Notes: generated by a model not told the origin, from the sequence alone. Numbered from the stretch's first letter, positions 7,451 to 15,580 are shown. The stretch is 38,997 bases of DNA from Cloacibacterium rupense (GCF_014645495.1 NZ_BMLV01000003.1:300628-339624), one strand, 5' to 3'. Made by a program: numbers and translations.

Positions 7451-7506
7451 CACCCCGTCAAAAATTCTCCAAATTTTTGCCACCCCTCTAAAAGAGGGGA
7501 ATTTTT
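7451..7506. repeat. CACCCCGTC... intergenic element with terminator-like hairpin
   Basis: CACCCCGTC is followed by a small hairpin (AAAAATT-CTCC-AAATTTTT) and then a perfect 7-bp hairpin CCCCTCT-AAA-AGAGGGG (7483-7499) with AATTTTT after it. I recall similar wording between genes in other flavobacteria. It may also terminate transcription of the upstream DinB gene. Confidence 0.5.
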
Positions 7507-7509
7507 CCG

Positions 7510-7517
7510 TAAATTTG
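7510..7517 (+). promoter_or_regulatory. -7 promoter element of murB
   Basis: TAAATTTG matches TAnnTTTG, 37 bases before the murB ATG, directly after the repeat hairpin. There is no TTG at the expected spacing. Confidence 0.5.
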
Positions 7518-7554
7518 TAAAAATAAATTGCACTTAGAAACACGAATCTCATCA

Positions 7555-8565
7555 ATGAAAATTCAAGAAAATTTTTCTTTAAAAAAATACAATACATTTG
7601 GTGTAGAAGCCAAAGCCAAATATTTCGCAGAAGTAAATTCCGTAGAGGAACTTAAGGAAACGCTACAATTCTCTTATTCGCCTATTTTAGTTCTTGGTGG
7701 AGGAAGTAATGTACTTTTTACCAAAGATTTTGATGGATTGGTAATTAAACTCAATTTAAAAGGCATTTCAGAAAAAATTTTAGATGAAAACCACGTTTTA
7801 GTCACCGCAAAAGCTGGTGAAAACTGGCACGAATTTGTGCAATTTGCCATTTCAAAAAATTACGGTGGTTTAGAAAATCTTTCGCTAATTCCAGGAAATG
7901 TAGGAACTTGCCCGATTCAAAACATTGGAGCTTACGGCACCGAAATTAAAGACCATTTTATTTCTTGCAAAGCTTTAAACACCGAAACTCTCAAAGTGGA
8001 AACCATTGATTTAGAGCAATGTAAATTTGGATATAGAGATTCTATTTTTAAAACTTCTGCCAAAGGAAAATACATTATTTTGGAAGTTACCTTTAAATTA
8101 ACTACCAAAAATCATCACATCAAAACTGAATACGGCGCTATTTCTACAGAATTGAAAAATTTAGGAATAGAAAATCCTACGATTCAAGATGTTGCAAAAG
8201 CGGTAATCAATATCAGACAAAGTAAATTACCAAATCCAGCGGAAATTGGCAATGCTGGAAGTTTTTTCAAAAATCCAACTATTACTTTAGAACAATTTGA
8301 AAATTTAAAACAAAAATTTCCTGAGATTCAAGGTTATGCCAATGGAGATTTTGTGAAAGTTCCTGCGGGTTGGCTCATAGAAAACGCTGGTTGGAAAGGT
8401 AAACAAATCGTGAATGTAGCTTCTCATAAATTACAAGCTTTAGTAATTATCAACGCAACTGGCAACGCAACAGGAAAAGAAATTTATGATTTCTCAACAA
8501 TGATTATTGATGCGGTAAAAGAAAAATACGGAATTGAATTAGAAAGAGAGGTGAATATTATTTAA
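7555..8565 (+). CDS. murB: UDP-N-acetylmuramate dehydrogenase MurB
   Basis: 336 residues, type I length. The FAD enzyme reduces UDP-GlcNAc-enolpyruvate to UDP-MurNAc with NADPH, the step after MurA. The ATG at 7555 begins MKIQENFSLKKYNTFGVEAK, the usual start; a TTG nine codons upstream is less likely. Seen: FAD-binding LVLGGGSNVLF, SLIPGNVGTCPIQNIGAYG, GYRDSIFK with the conserved Arg, GNAGSFFKNP with the catalytic Ser that protonates the flavin intermediate, and the C-terminal Glu in YGIELEREV. The presence of the Tyr-containing domain 3 loop fits type I. murA lies 3.5 kb upstream on the same strand but in a separate unit. Confidence 0.96.
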   Translation: MKIQENFSLKKYNTFGVEAKAKYFAEVNSVEELKETLQFSYSPILVLGGGSNVLFTKDFDGLVIKLNLKGISEKILDENHVLVTAKAGENWHEFVQFAISKNYGGLENLSLIPGNVGTCPIQNIGAYGTEIKDHFISCKALNTETLKVETIDLEQCKFGYRDSIFKTSAKGKYIILEVTFKLTTKNHHIKTEYGAISTELKNLGIENPTIQDVAKAVINIRQSKLPNPAEIGNAGSFFKNPTITLEQFENLKQKFPEIQGYANGDFVKVPAGWLIENAGWKGKQIVNVASHKLQALVIINATGNATGKEIYDFSTMIIDAVKEKYGIELEREVNII

Positions 8566-8571
8566 AATAAT

Positions 8572-9225
8572 CTAAACATCAATCGCCATTACCAAAATGC
8601 TTATTTTATTGCTAGGATTTTTTAGAATTTCCCAAACGATGGTATTCATCGTATTTCCTGTGGTAAAAACATCATCTATTAACAAAAAGTGTTTTCCGTG
8701 GAGGTTTTCTGTGACGGAAAAATCATATTTGGTTTCTAATCTGTGAAGTTTATCTTTTCTGGCTTGTGCTTTTTGATAGGAATTTCTTTTCAAAAATTTT
8801 TGATGATGAGGAATATTCCAATGTTTAGAAAGTGTATTTGCATAAAGATGCAATTGGTTATAACCTCTTTTCTTTAATTTTTTAGGATGAAGCGGAACAG
8901 TTACCAAAATATCGGGTTTTTCTTCGGAAAATTGTAATCTTTCAGCGGTCCAATCAGCTAGAATTTTCCCAACTTTTTCTTGAGAATGATATTTGAGTTG
9001 ATGAATAATTTTTCTACTGAGTCCTTCTTGTTCAAATTCCATCAGCGCAAAAGCATTTTCTACAGGAAAAAGCAATTTACAACGGTTTTTCAAAGGATTT
9101 TCTTCGTAGAAATTATAGTGTGAAAATTTAATTTGAGGAACACAAATTTCGCACACCAATTCGTCTTTAGAAATAATAGAATTGCAATGCAGACAACGAT
9201 TCGGGAAAAGTAAATCCAAAAGCAT
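8572..9225 (-). CDS. ComF family phosphoribosyltransferase-like protein
   Basis: 217 residues. The start at 9225 (MLLDLLFPNRCLHC) is the family start; an in-frame extension to 9426 would run across a repeat and overlap the next gene. The N-terminal zinc ribbon has Cys11/Cys14 (CLHC) and Cys25/Cys28 (CEIC). The middle has the typical LKYHSQEKVGKILADW and VPLHPKKLKKRGYNQ segments, and the C-terminal PRPP-loop motif LLIDDVFTTGNT. Relatives (ComFC, GntX) act in DNA uptake during competence or gluconate use; in Bacteroidetes the role is usually unassigned, though ComF is linked to natural transformation. It converges on murB with 6 bases between stops. Confidence 0.88.
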   Translation of the reverse strand: MLLDLLFPNRCLHCNSIISKDELVCEICVPQIKFSHYNFYEENPLKNRCKLLFPVENAFALMEFEQEGLSRKIIHQLKYHSQEKVGKILADWTAERLQFSEEKPDILVTVPLHPKKLKKRGYNQLHLYANTLSKHWNIPHHQKFLKRNSYQKAQARKDKLHRLETKYDFSVTENLHGKHFLLIDDVFTTGNTMNTIVWEILKNPSNKISILVMAIDV

Positions 9226-9309
9226 GAAAATGGTTTTTAGTTTTAGAAAACTAAAATAATGAAAAATAATAAACCACTCCGCTTTTATAAGTGATTTTGA
9301 TGATTTTTT

Positions 9310-9366
9310 CTCGCAGATTTGGCTGATTATGCTGATTTTATCTGCTAAATCTGCTTTATCAGCGAG
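9310..9366. repeat. CTCGCAGATTTGGCTGATTA-type imperfect palindrome
   Basis: The ends CTCGC (9310-9314) and GCGAG (9362-9366) are complementary, and the interior repeats GCAGATTT, GCTGATT, TCTGCT and AATCTGC in opposed orientation, giving a long imperfect hairpin of about 57 bases. This resembles the GCAGATT/AATCTGC intergenic palindromes I recall in other flavobacterial genomes. Confidence 0.55.
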
Positions 9367-9373
9367 ATATTCT

Positions 9374-9823
9374 TTAATTTTTCGTTTTAAAACTCCAAGT
9401 AAATGCAAATTTAGAAACCACGTCACCTTTTTCGTCTTTGCCTTCAGAAAACATCGTTAATGTTTGTCCTGCTCCAGTTTCTATCGCTTTTTGCAAAATA
9501 GCGTCTAATTCTTTGCCTTGATTGCAAGAAAAAGTAATTCTTCCGACTGCTTTTTTGGTAAATTCGGCTTCATTTTTTACGACGAGCATTGAGATTTTTT
9601 TACCAGATTTTCTAATTTTTTCAGCACAAAGAAATCCTGTGGAAAATTCTGCCGCCATTCCTTGAACTGCCCAAAACATAGACTTAAAAGGATTTTGATT
9701 GAGCCAACCAAATTTTACTTTGGTTATGCAAATATCATCGTTTAATTGTTTCAAACGAACACCAGCCAACCAAGAAATTGGGATTTTTGTAAAAAGATAT
9801 AAGTGAAATTGAGTTTTATTCAT
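9374..9823 (-). CDS. DUF4442 domain protein (hotdog-fold thioesterase-like)
   Basis: 149 residues. The sequence follows the DUF4442 pattern: N-terminal helix, LKQLNDDICITKVKFGWLNQ, then NPFKSMFWAVQGMAAEFSTG and a C-terminal strand with SKFAFTWSFKTKN. DUF4442 proteins are related to PaaI-type hotdog thioesterases, in which the NPxxSM(F)xxxxxxxAE segment corresponds to the central hot-dog helix with an acidic residue. An acyl-CoA or acyl-ACP substrate is plausible but unproven. It is cytoplasmic, with no signal peptide. It reads in the same direction as the ComF gene downstream, but a palindromic repeat lies between, so co-transcription is uncertain. Confidence 0.8.
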   Translation of the reverse strand: MNKTQFHLYLFTKIPISWLAGVRLKQLNDDICITKVKFGWLNQNPFKSMFWAVQGMAAEFSTGFLCAEKIRKSGKKISMLVVKNEAEFTKKAVGRITFSCNQGKELDAILQKAIETGAGQTLTMFSEGKDEKGDVVSKFAFTWSFKTKN

Positions 9824-9883
9824 TTCACAAATCTAAATATTTTAAGTTTTCGGGCAATAAAAATTTGTATGAAATGAATAGTT

Positions 9884-10243
9884 TTATCTTAAATTCAATT
9901 CGAAACAACAATTGTAATAAATATAACCTGCTGTAACTAATGTTGCTACTGTTAATCCTGAAATTTTTAGTAATGAAAGTTTTTGAGTCTTTACATTTTG
10001 AATGTCTTTAATAGATATTTTTTCTGTATGTTTTTTAGTTTGCATATCAATATTATAATCATAATATCTAACTTTAATGCTGTCATTTTCAATACTTAAA
10101 ACTTTTATTTCTTTTTCTGTGTTATTATGAATAATCTTATAATTATTATTCTTTTCAAAATTTTTAAAATCAACAGTTGCTTGTTTATAACTGTAACAAC
10201 TTGTCATAACAGATAAAATTGTAATTAAAAATATATTTCTCAT
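9884..10243 (-). CDS. Small putative lipoprotein of unknown function
   Basis: 119 residues. The N terminus MRNIFLITILSVMTSC is a lipoprotein signal with lipid-attachment Cys16. The middle (KEIKVLSIENDSIKVRYYDY, then KHTEKISIKDIQNVK) looks like a small beta-rich domain. Near the C terminus a hydrophobic stretch (ISGLTVATLVTAGYIYY) could be a membrane helix, followed by a Cys-Cys pair. I do not recognise a family. The layout is common among small flavobacterial lipoproteins with a domain about KxxxxI/V strands. It is flanked by the DUF4442 gene (60 bases) and the broken M3 peptidase, with a terminator in between. Very AT-rich, similar to neighbours. Confidence 0.65.
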   Translation of the reverse strand: MRNIFLITILSVMTSCYSYKQATVDFKNFEKNNNYKIIHNNTEKEIKVLSIENDSIKVRYYDYNIDMQTKKHTEKISIKDIQNVKTQKLSLLKISGLTVATLVTAGYIYYNCCFELNLR

Positions 10244-10299
10244 GGCGTAAAATTTTAAACAAATTTAGTCCTTACAATTTTCAAAAAAATTGATTGAAA

Positions 10300-10341
10300 T
10301 CAATAAAACAAAAAAACCACCGAAAAAAAATTCAGTGGTTT
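10300..10341 (-). terminator. Terminator downstream of the M3 peptidase locus
   Basis: Stem AAACCACCGAA / TTCAGTGGTTT (10314-10324 and 10331-10341, one mismatch); on the minus strand the hairpin is followed by a T-rich run. Confidence 0.75.
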
Positions 10342-10378
10342 AAATATTCAGACTTCCGTCTCCTAACTTCGGTCTCTA

Positions 10379-12517
10379 CTATTTCACAAATCCTTTGTCC
10401 TTTAAAAGAGGTGTAATTTCTGGATCTTTTCCTGTGAAGTCTCGAAATGCTTGGTTAAGATCTACAGAATTTCCAACAGAAAGTATGTATTTTCTAAATC
10501 GATCTCCGTTTTCTCTGGTCATTCCGCCATTGTTTTTAATCCAATCCCAAGCTGCAGAATTCAGCATGTCGCTCCACATATAAGCGTAATAGCCAGCTGA
10601 ATAACCACCTCCCCAAATATGTGCAAAGTATGGCGAATGATACCTAGGCGGGACTTGCGGAAGCGTAAATCCGTATTTCTGTAAAACGTCTTTCTCGAAT
10701 TCTAAAGTGGGTTTAAATTGGTTTTCAGAAGTTACAGAATGCCAAGCCATATCTAGTGTAGCCGCAGAAACCAGCTCTGTAGTGGCATAACCTTGGTTGA
10801 AGGTTGCAGCTTTTTTTATTTTTTCTACCAAAGCAGTTGGCATGGGTTGTTTGGTCTCGTAATGAAGTGCATAATTTTTAAGAACGGCTGGTTCTAGAGC
10901 AAAAAATTCATTGATTTGAGAAGGGAATTCTACGAAATCTCTTGGCACATTAGTTCCAGAAATGGTTACATATTTTTGGTTGGCAAAAAGTCCGTGAAGT
11001 GTATGTCCGAATTCATGGAACATAGTAGAAACATCATCATAAGAAATAAGCGATGGTTTTCCTGGGGCTGGTTTTTGGTAATTAAATACGTTTACAATTA
11101 CAGGTTTTGTATTGGTAGTAAAAGATTGTTCTACAAAATTACTCATCCAAGCGCCACCGTTTTTGTTATCTCTGGTGTAGAAATCTAGATAATAAATGGC
11201 TAGGGATTTCCCGTCTCTGTCAAAAACTTCATACGCTACTACATCTGGATGATAGACTGGCAAATCTTTTCTTTCTTTGAAGGTAATTCCGTAGAATTTT
11301 TCGGCTGCGAAGAAAACGCCTTTTTCTAAAACAGTAGAAACTTCAAAATAAGGCTTAATTTGGTTTTCGTCTAGGTCATATTTTGCTTTTCTCACTTGCT
11401 CTGCATAGAAATTCCAATCCCAAGGTTCTAACGAAAAACCACCTTTTTGTTCGTCTATTAATTTCTGGATATCATCTGATTCTTTTTTGGCTTGTGCTAC
11501 AGCAGGATTGGCTAATTGAGAGAGAAGTTTCAAAGCATTCTCTGGTTTTTTTGCCATTTGATCCATCAGATTAAGTTCTGCATAAGAAGATTTTCCCATC
11601 AAGTGAGCCTTATCCATTTTTAGTTTAGCCGTTTTTTCTAGGATTGCTCTGGTATCATTTTCGTCACCTTTTTCGGCTCTGTACCAAGACGCTTTGAAAA
11701 GTTTTTCTCTAGTAGCTCTATTTTTAAGATTTTGCAAAAGTGGTTGTTGAGTGGTATTTAATAAAGTTAAAAGATATTTGCCTTCTTACCCTGCATTTTT
11801 AGCATCGGTAGCAGCCGCAGCAATTTCGTCAGCAGAAAGTCCGTCTAATTCTTTTACATCATTAATTAAAACCGCTCCTTTTTTTCTAGCTTCCAGAAGT
11901 TTGCTGGTAAATTGGGTAGAAAGCGTTGCTAATTCTGCATTAATGGCTTTCATTTGTTCTTTTTGTGCATCTGTAAGATTAGCACCAGCCAACTCAAATC
12001 TTTGTTTGTAAACTTCAATTAATCTTTTGTCTTCAGAATCTAATCCCTCTGTTTTAATGTCTTTGATTCTGTTAAAAATTTTAGAATTAAGATAAATTTT
12101 ATCTGAATGCGAAGCAAAAATAGGTGCATATTCTTCTTCTATTTTTTGAAGAGTAGGATTGGTATTAGAACCTGTAAGATTGTAGAATACAATTTGAGCT
12201 CTTTTTAGAACTTCTCCACTTTTCTCTAGTGCCAACACAGTGTTTTCGAAGGTTGGAGTTGCTGTATTATTGGCAATTTTTTCAATTTCTGCAAGATTTT
12301 GCTTTAATCCAAAATCAAAAGCAGGCTTAAAATGTTCATCTTTAATTTTATCAAATTCTGGAGCTTGATATTGCAGTGAGCTCTTCTTCATAAAAGGATT
12401 GTTGGCTAATGCAGCATCTACAATCTGGTCTTTTGGGGTTTCTGTATTTTTCATAGAGGTACAAGCAATGTTGAAACTTAAAGTAGAAATCAACACAATA
12501 GATGTAATATTTTTCAT
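10379..12517 (-). pseudogene. dcp: M3 family peptidyl-dipeptidase (Dcp-like), interrupted by an in-frame stop
   Basis: One reading frame of 713 codons from the ATG at 12517 to the stop at 10379, broken only by TAA at 11786-11788. Both sides are in the same frame, so this is a nonsense change and not a frameshift. The first part has a lipoprotein-like signal (SIVLISTLSFNIACTS) and typical Dcp helices (FDKIKDEHFKPAFDFGLKQN); it stops after ATDAKNAG, and the frame continues EGKYLLTLLNTTQQP, the conserved Dcp segment. The second part holds the zinc site HEFGH (composite residues 501-505) and FVEFPSQINEFF with the third ligand. Full length would be ordinary for Dcp, which releases C-terminal dipeptides. 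The short product would lack the active site. Sequencing error or stop read-through cannot be excluded. Confidence 0.85.
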
Positions 12518-12563
12518 TGTACAGTTGTTGTAAGTATAATGGGATAAAGATACGAAATTTGTG

Positions 12564-12595
12564 GGAAGTTGGAAGTCGGAAGTTGGAAGTCGGAA
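12564..12595. repeat. GGAAGTY heptamer tandem repeat
   Basis: Four units of GGAAGTT/GGAAGTC alternate without interruption, then GGAA (equivalently GAAGTTGGAAGTCG twice). It lies upstream of the Dcp start. A looser, oppositely oriented relative (GACTTCCGTCTCCTAACTTC) is at 10352-10371, beyond the 3' end of the same gene. Confidence 0.75.
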
Positions 12596-12647
12596 TTTGA
12601 AAATTTTTCAAAACACCTCAAACAATCCCAAACACGATTTCTAATAT

Positions 12648-12660
12648 TAAATTTTGTAAC
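12648..12660 (+). promoter_or_regulatory. Possible promoter, TAAATTTTGTAAC
   Basis: Second exact copy of the 13-mer at 1082-1094, 40 bases before the GIN-domain lipoprotein ATG. It resembles TAnnTTTG with one extra base; tentative. Confidence 0.3.
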
Positions 12661-12700
12661 ATTTTGAGAATCAAATCGTCTAATTATAAAAAATGAAATT

Positions 12701-13528
12701 ATGAAAACATCTATTATTTCTATGTTGGCAATGAGCGTTGTACTGACTTCTTGTGTATATGTAAGTCCTGGTAAAAATGGGGAAAATGGCAACGATGGAT
12801 GGAATGTTTTTTCAGGTAACGAAGGAACAGGACCAGTCACAGATAAAACTTATACGGGTAATATAGACCAAATTCAGGTTTCTACTTCCATTAATGCAGA
12901 AGTGATAAAATCTGATACTGAAAAAGTTGTAATTTCTGCGCCATCTGATATTATGGAATTTGTGAAAGTAGATAATAATGGAGGAAAAGTGAAAGTTTAT
13001 GTAAATTCAGGATATGGTAATGGAATCTCTACCAAAAACGTAAAAGCTAAAATCTATGTTAAGGATTTCACACAATTAAGTGCAAATTCAAGCGCAGATA
13101 TTAAGGTAAATGATACCTTTACCCAAGATAAAGTAGAAGTGTATGTTTCTAGTTCGGGCTCTATAGATGCTTCCAATTTAGAAGCCAATGATTTTAAAAT
13201 AGATGTAAGCAGTAGCGGAGATTTTTCTGGTAAAATTTGGGCCGTAAACCTTAATGCTTATGCATCATCATCTGGTGATGTAAATATTTATGGAAAAGCT
13301 AAAAATGCGACATTAGACGCCAACTCTTCTGGAGACATAAAAGCGACTGAATTAATGATAGAAAATGCAAACTTATCTGCTTCTAGCAGCGGAAATGTAA
13401 CAACCTCTGTGAGCAGAAGCCTTACTGCAAATGCTAGTTCTTCTGGTGATGTTACGGTTTACAAAAAAGGAAATTTAGAGCAATCTAAAATCCAAAAAGG
13501 AAGTGGTGGAGATGTTTATATCAAATAA
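12701..13528 (+). CDS. GIN-domain (DUF2807) lipoprotein
   Basis: 275 residues. The signal MKTSIISMLAMSVVLTSC has lipid-attachment Cys18, then a Gly/Asn-rich linker (SPGKNGENGNDGW). Residues ~50-275 form a repetitive beta structure: the unit [SA]SSSGD/N recurs (VSSSGSID, VSSSGDFSG, ASSSGDVNI, ANSSGDIK, ASSSGNVT, ASSSGDVTV), about 20 residues apart, the pattern of the head-GIN domain, an anti-parallel beta-helix. Such proteins are common putative envelope lipoproteins of Bacteroidetes, with no known activity. It stands alone: the divergent Dcp gene lies upstream and a strong terminator follows. Confidence 0.88.
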   Translation: MKTSIISMLAMSVVLTSCVYVSPGKNGENGNDGWNVFSGNEGTGPVTDKTYTGNIDQIQVSTSINAEVIKSDTEKVVISAPSDIMEFVKVDNNGGKVKVYVNSGYGNGISTKNVKAKIYVKDFTQLSANSSADIKVNDTFTQDKVEVYVSSSGSIDASNLEANDFKIDVSSSGDFSGKIWAVNLNAYASSSGDVNIYGKAKNATLDANSSGDIKATELMIENANLSASSSGNVTTSVSRSLTANASSSGDVTVYKKGNLEQSKIQKGSGGDVYIK

Positions 13529-13562
13529 TACATTCATTATAATTTTCATATTAAGTTAAAAG

Positions 13563-13592
13563 AAAAGCAACCGAAAAATTTTGGTTGCTTTT
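13563..13592 (+). terminator. Rho-independent terminator
   Basis: Ten-bp stem AAAAGCAACC / GGTTGCTTTT (13563-13572 and 13583-13592) whose loop GAAAAATTTT can pair further; the 3' arm ends in T residues. Confidence 0.85.
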
Positions 13593-13644
13593 GTATTATA
13601 AAGAACTGCTTTTAAAAATATTTTCAGCCTCCAAAAAATATCAA

Positions 13645-13652
13645 TAAATTTG
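13645..13652 (+). promoter_or_regulatory. -7 promoter element of upp
   Basis: TAAATTTG matches TAnnTTTG, 20 bases before the upp ATG; no TTG at the -33 spacing. Confidence 0.5.
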
Positions 13653-13672
13653 TATCATTAACATAACTACCA

Positions 13673-14323
13673 ATGGTCATAGAACTCTCTCAAAATTTTT
13701 CTCTTGTTAATTCTTGGATTAACGAACTAAGAAACATTGACACTCAAACCAACAGAAATAACTTCAGAAGAAATATGGAGCGTATCGGTGAAATTGCTGC
13801 TTACCATATTTCTCAAGATTTAGAGTACAAAGAAATAGAAATTACTACACCTCTAGATAAAATTGTGGTAAAAGAAATTGCTGTACAACCTGTTCTAACA
13901 ACCATTTTGAGAGCCGGAGTCCCTCTTTTTCAAGGCATCCTTAATTATTTTGATAAAGCAGATTGTGGTTTTGTAGCAGCATACAGAAAACACGACGCCA
14001 ATGATTATTTCTCTATAAAACAAGATTATCTAACTTGCCCTAATGTAGACGGAAGACCATTAATCGTAGCAGACCCAATGTTAGCAACTGGCGCATCTTT
14101 GATAGAAGCATTAAAAGATTTATTAAACCACGGCACACCATCTCAATTGCATATTGTAGCGGTAATTGCCAGTCAACACGGAGTAGATACCATTCAAAAC
14201 GCTTTCCCAAAAGCTAAAATTTGGGTAGGAGCCATAGACCCAGACCTTACCCCGAAAGGTTATATTTCTCCAGGATTAGGAGATGCCGGAGATTTAAGCT
14301 ACGGACAAAAACTTCAAAACTAA
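13673..14323 (+). CDS. upp: Uracil phosphoribosyltransferase
   Basis: 216 residues. It salvages uracil: uracil plus PRPP gives UMP and pyrophosphate. The PRPP-binding loop is ADPMLATGASL, preceded by the beta strand GRPLIV. The uracil-recognition C-terminal segment is seen as KGYISPGLGDAGDLSYG, with the typical GLGDAGD. The N-terminal helix contains RNNFRRNMERIGEIAAYH, like the family's conserved arm, and LRAGVPLFQG matches the conserved catalytic-region turn. No signal peptide; cytoplasmic. It has its own promoter element and lies 109 bases upstream of ribBA, which has a separate promoter. Confidence 0.95.
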   Translation: MVIELSQNFSLVNSWINELRNIDTQTNRNNFRRNMERIGEIAAYHISQDLEYKEIEITTPLDKIVVKEIAVQPVLTTILRAGVPLFQGILNYFDKADCGFVAAYRKHDANDYFSIKQDYLTCPNVDGRPLIVADPMLATGASLIEALKDLLNHGTPSQLHIVAVIASQHGVDTIQNAFPKAKIWVGAIDPDLTPKGYISPGLGDAGDLSYGQKLQN

Positions 14324-14380
14324 ATTAATTTTTTTATAGATTTTCCCTTTCATCAGCATAGCTTTTGAATAGAGTGTTTA

Positions 14381-14413
14381 TTGGTATTTTCTCAAAATAA
14401 ACCTTTATCTTTG
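14381..14413 (+). promoter_or_regulatory. Promoter of ribBA
   Basis: TTG (14381-14383), 22 bases, TATCTTTG (14406-14413), within the 17-23 base spacing of flavobacterial promoters; 19 bases before the ATG. No FMN riboswitch-like structure is apparent in this short leader. Confidence 0.6.
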
Positions 14414-14432
14414 CGCAAAAATAAAAAGTAAA

Positions 14433-15554
14433 ATGTCTGATATTAAACTCAATACAATTCCTGAAGCCATAGAAGACCTCAAAAACGGTAAAGTAATCAT
14501 TGTTGTAGATGATGAAAACCGCGAAAATGAAGGAGATTTTCTGTCGGCTGCAGAACTTACCACACCTGAAATTATCAATTTTATGACCATCCACGGGAGA
14601 GGACTTATCTGTACTCCACTTCCCGAAAAAAGATGTGATGAATTAGGTTTAGAAGCGATGGTTTCTAGAAGTACAGACCCAAAAGAAACTGCTTTCACCG
14701 TTTCTATAGATTTATTAGGTGAAGGAGTTTCTACAGGAATTTCGGCAAGTGATAGAGCCAAAACCATCTTAGCATTAATGGATGAAAACACAAAACCAAC
14801 AGCATTTATGCGCCCTGGTCATATTTTCCCATTAAGAGCCAAAACTGGAGGTGTACTAAAAAGAGCTGGGCATACCGAAGCCGCTATTGATTTAACCAAA
14901 TTAGCCGGACTAAAAGAAGGTGGTGTAATTTGTGAAATTATGAATGAAGACGGAACTATGGCGAGATTACCAGAATTAGTAGAATTGGCTAAAAAATTAG
15001 ATTTAAAAATTGTTTCTATAGAAGATTTAATCAATTATCAACTCAAAAAAGGAGATTTGGTGAATGAAATCGAGCATAGAATGGTTACTACTAAATTTGG
15101 TGAATTTGAGTTTCACGCTTTTCAAGAAAAACACACAGACCAAATTCACTTTGCGCTAACCAAAGGAAGTTGGGAATTCGAAGAACCTGTTTTGGTAAGA
15201 GTACAGTCTTCTAATGCGTATTTTGATGTTTTCAGTAGATTGATTAATGGAGAGGAACCTCAACTACAACGCATTACCAACATGATTAACCAAGAAGGCA
15301 AAGGTGCTCTTATTTTCATCAATAACGTTTCTAATGCAGAAATTACGATGAGAAAACTTCAACAGTTTTTGAATTATCAAGACGGACAAGTTGCCAGACC
15401 TACTCTTTCAGCCAATTTTGTAGAATATGGTATTGGAACTCAAATTCTGAAAAAACTTGGTATTACTAAATTTAGAGTAATTACTAAAAACCCTAACCAA
15501 AAGCCCGTGCTCTCTGGTTATGGTGTAGAAGTTACAGAAATGGTACAATTGTAA
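14433..15554 (+). CDS. ribB: RibBA-type protein: intact DHBP synthase, degenerate GTP cyclohydrolase II domain
   Basis: 373 residues. Residues 1-205 are 3,4-dihydroxy-2-butanone 4-phosphate synthase (ribulose 5-phosphate to the four-carbon riboflavin unit), with its key motifs: VVDDENRENEGD (metal and substrate site), IHGRGLICTPL, RAGHTEAAIDLTKLAG and EIMNEDGTM. Residues ~206-373 align in position and length with GTP cyclohydrolase II but lack its hallmarks: where active enzymes have RVHSEC...CDC, this one reads RVQSSNAYFDVFSRL (residues 256-270) with no Cys, and the catalytic RQEGRGIGL region is replaced by INNVSNAEITMRKLQ. Only the C-terminal GITKFRVITKNPNQK strand-turn is kept. So the second half is probably not a zinc enzyme; a separate RibA is expected elsewhere in the genome. 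Confidence 0.93.
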   Translation: MSDIKLNTIPEAIEDLKNGKVIIVVDDENRENEGDFLSAAELTTPEIINFMTIHGRGLICTPLPEKRCDELGLEAMVSRSTDPKETAFTVSIDLLGEGVSTGISASDRAKTILALMDENTKPTAFMRPGHIFPLRAKTGGVLKRAGHTEAAIDLTKLAGLKEGGVICEIMNEDGTMARLPELVELAKKLDLKIVSIEDLINYQLKKGDLVNEIEHRMVTTKFGEFEFHAFQEKHTDQIHFALTKGSWEFEEPVLVRVQSSNAYFDVFSRLINGEEPQLQRITNMINQEGKGALIFINNVSNAEITMRKLQQFLNYQDGQVARPTLSANFVEYGIGTQILKKLGITKFRVITKNPNQKPVLSGYGVEVTEMVQL

Positions 15555-15580
15555 AATATTTAAATTACCTTTTTTAATAT

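Noticed and set aside
9226-9426. N-terminal extension of the ComF protein
   Set aside because: It crosses the GCAGATT palindrome and overlaps the DUF4442 gene; the conserved start is at 9225.
12564-12595. GGAAGTY array considered as CRISPR
   Set aside because: Units are contiguous, seven bases, with no spacers and no cas genes nearby.
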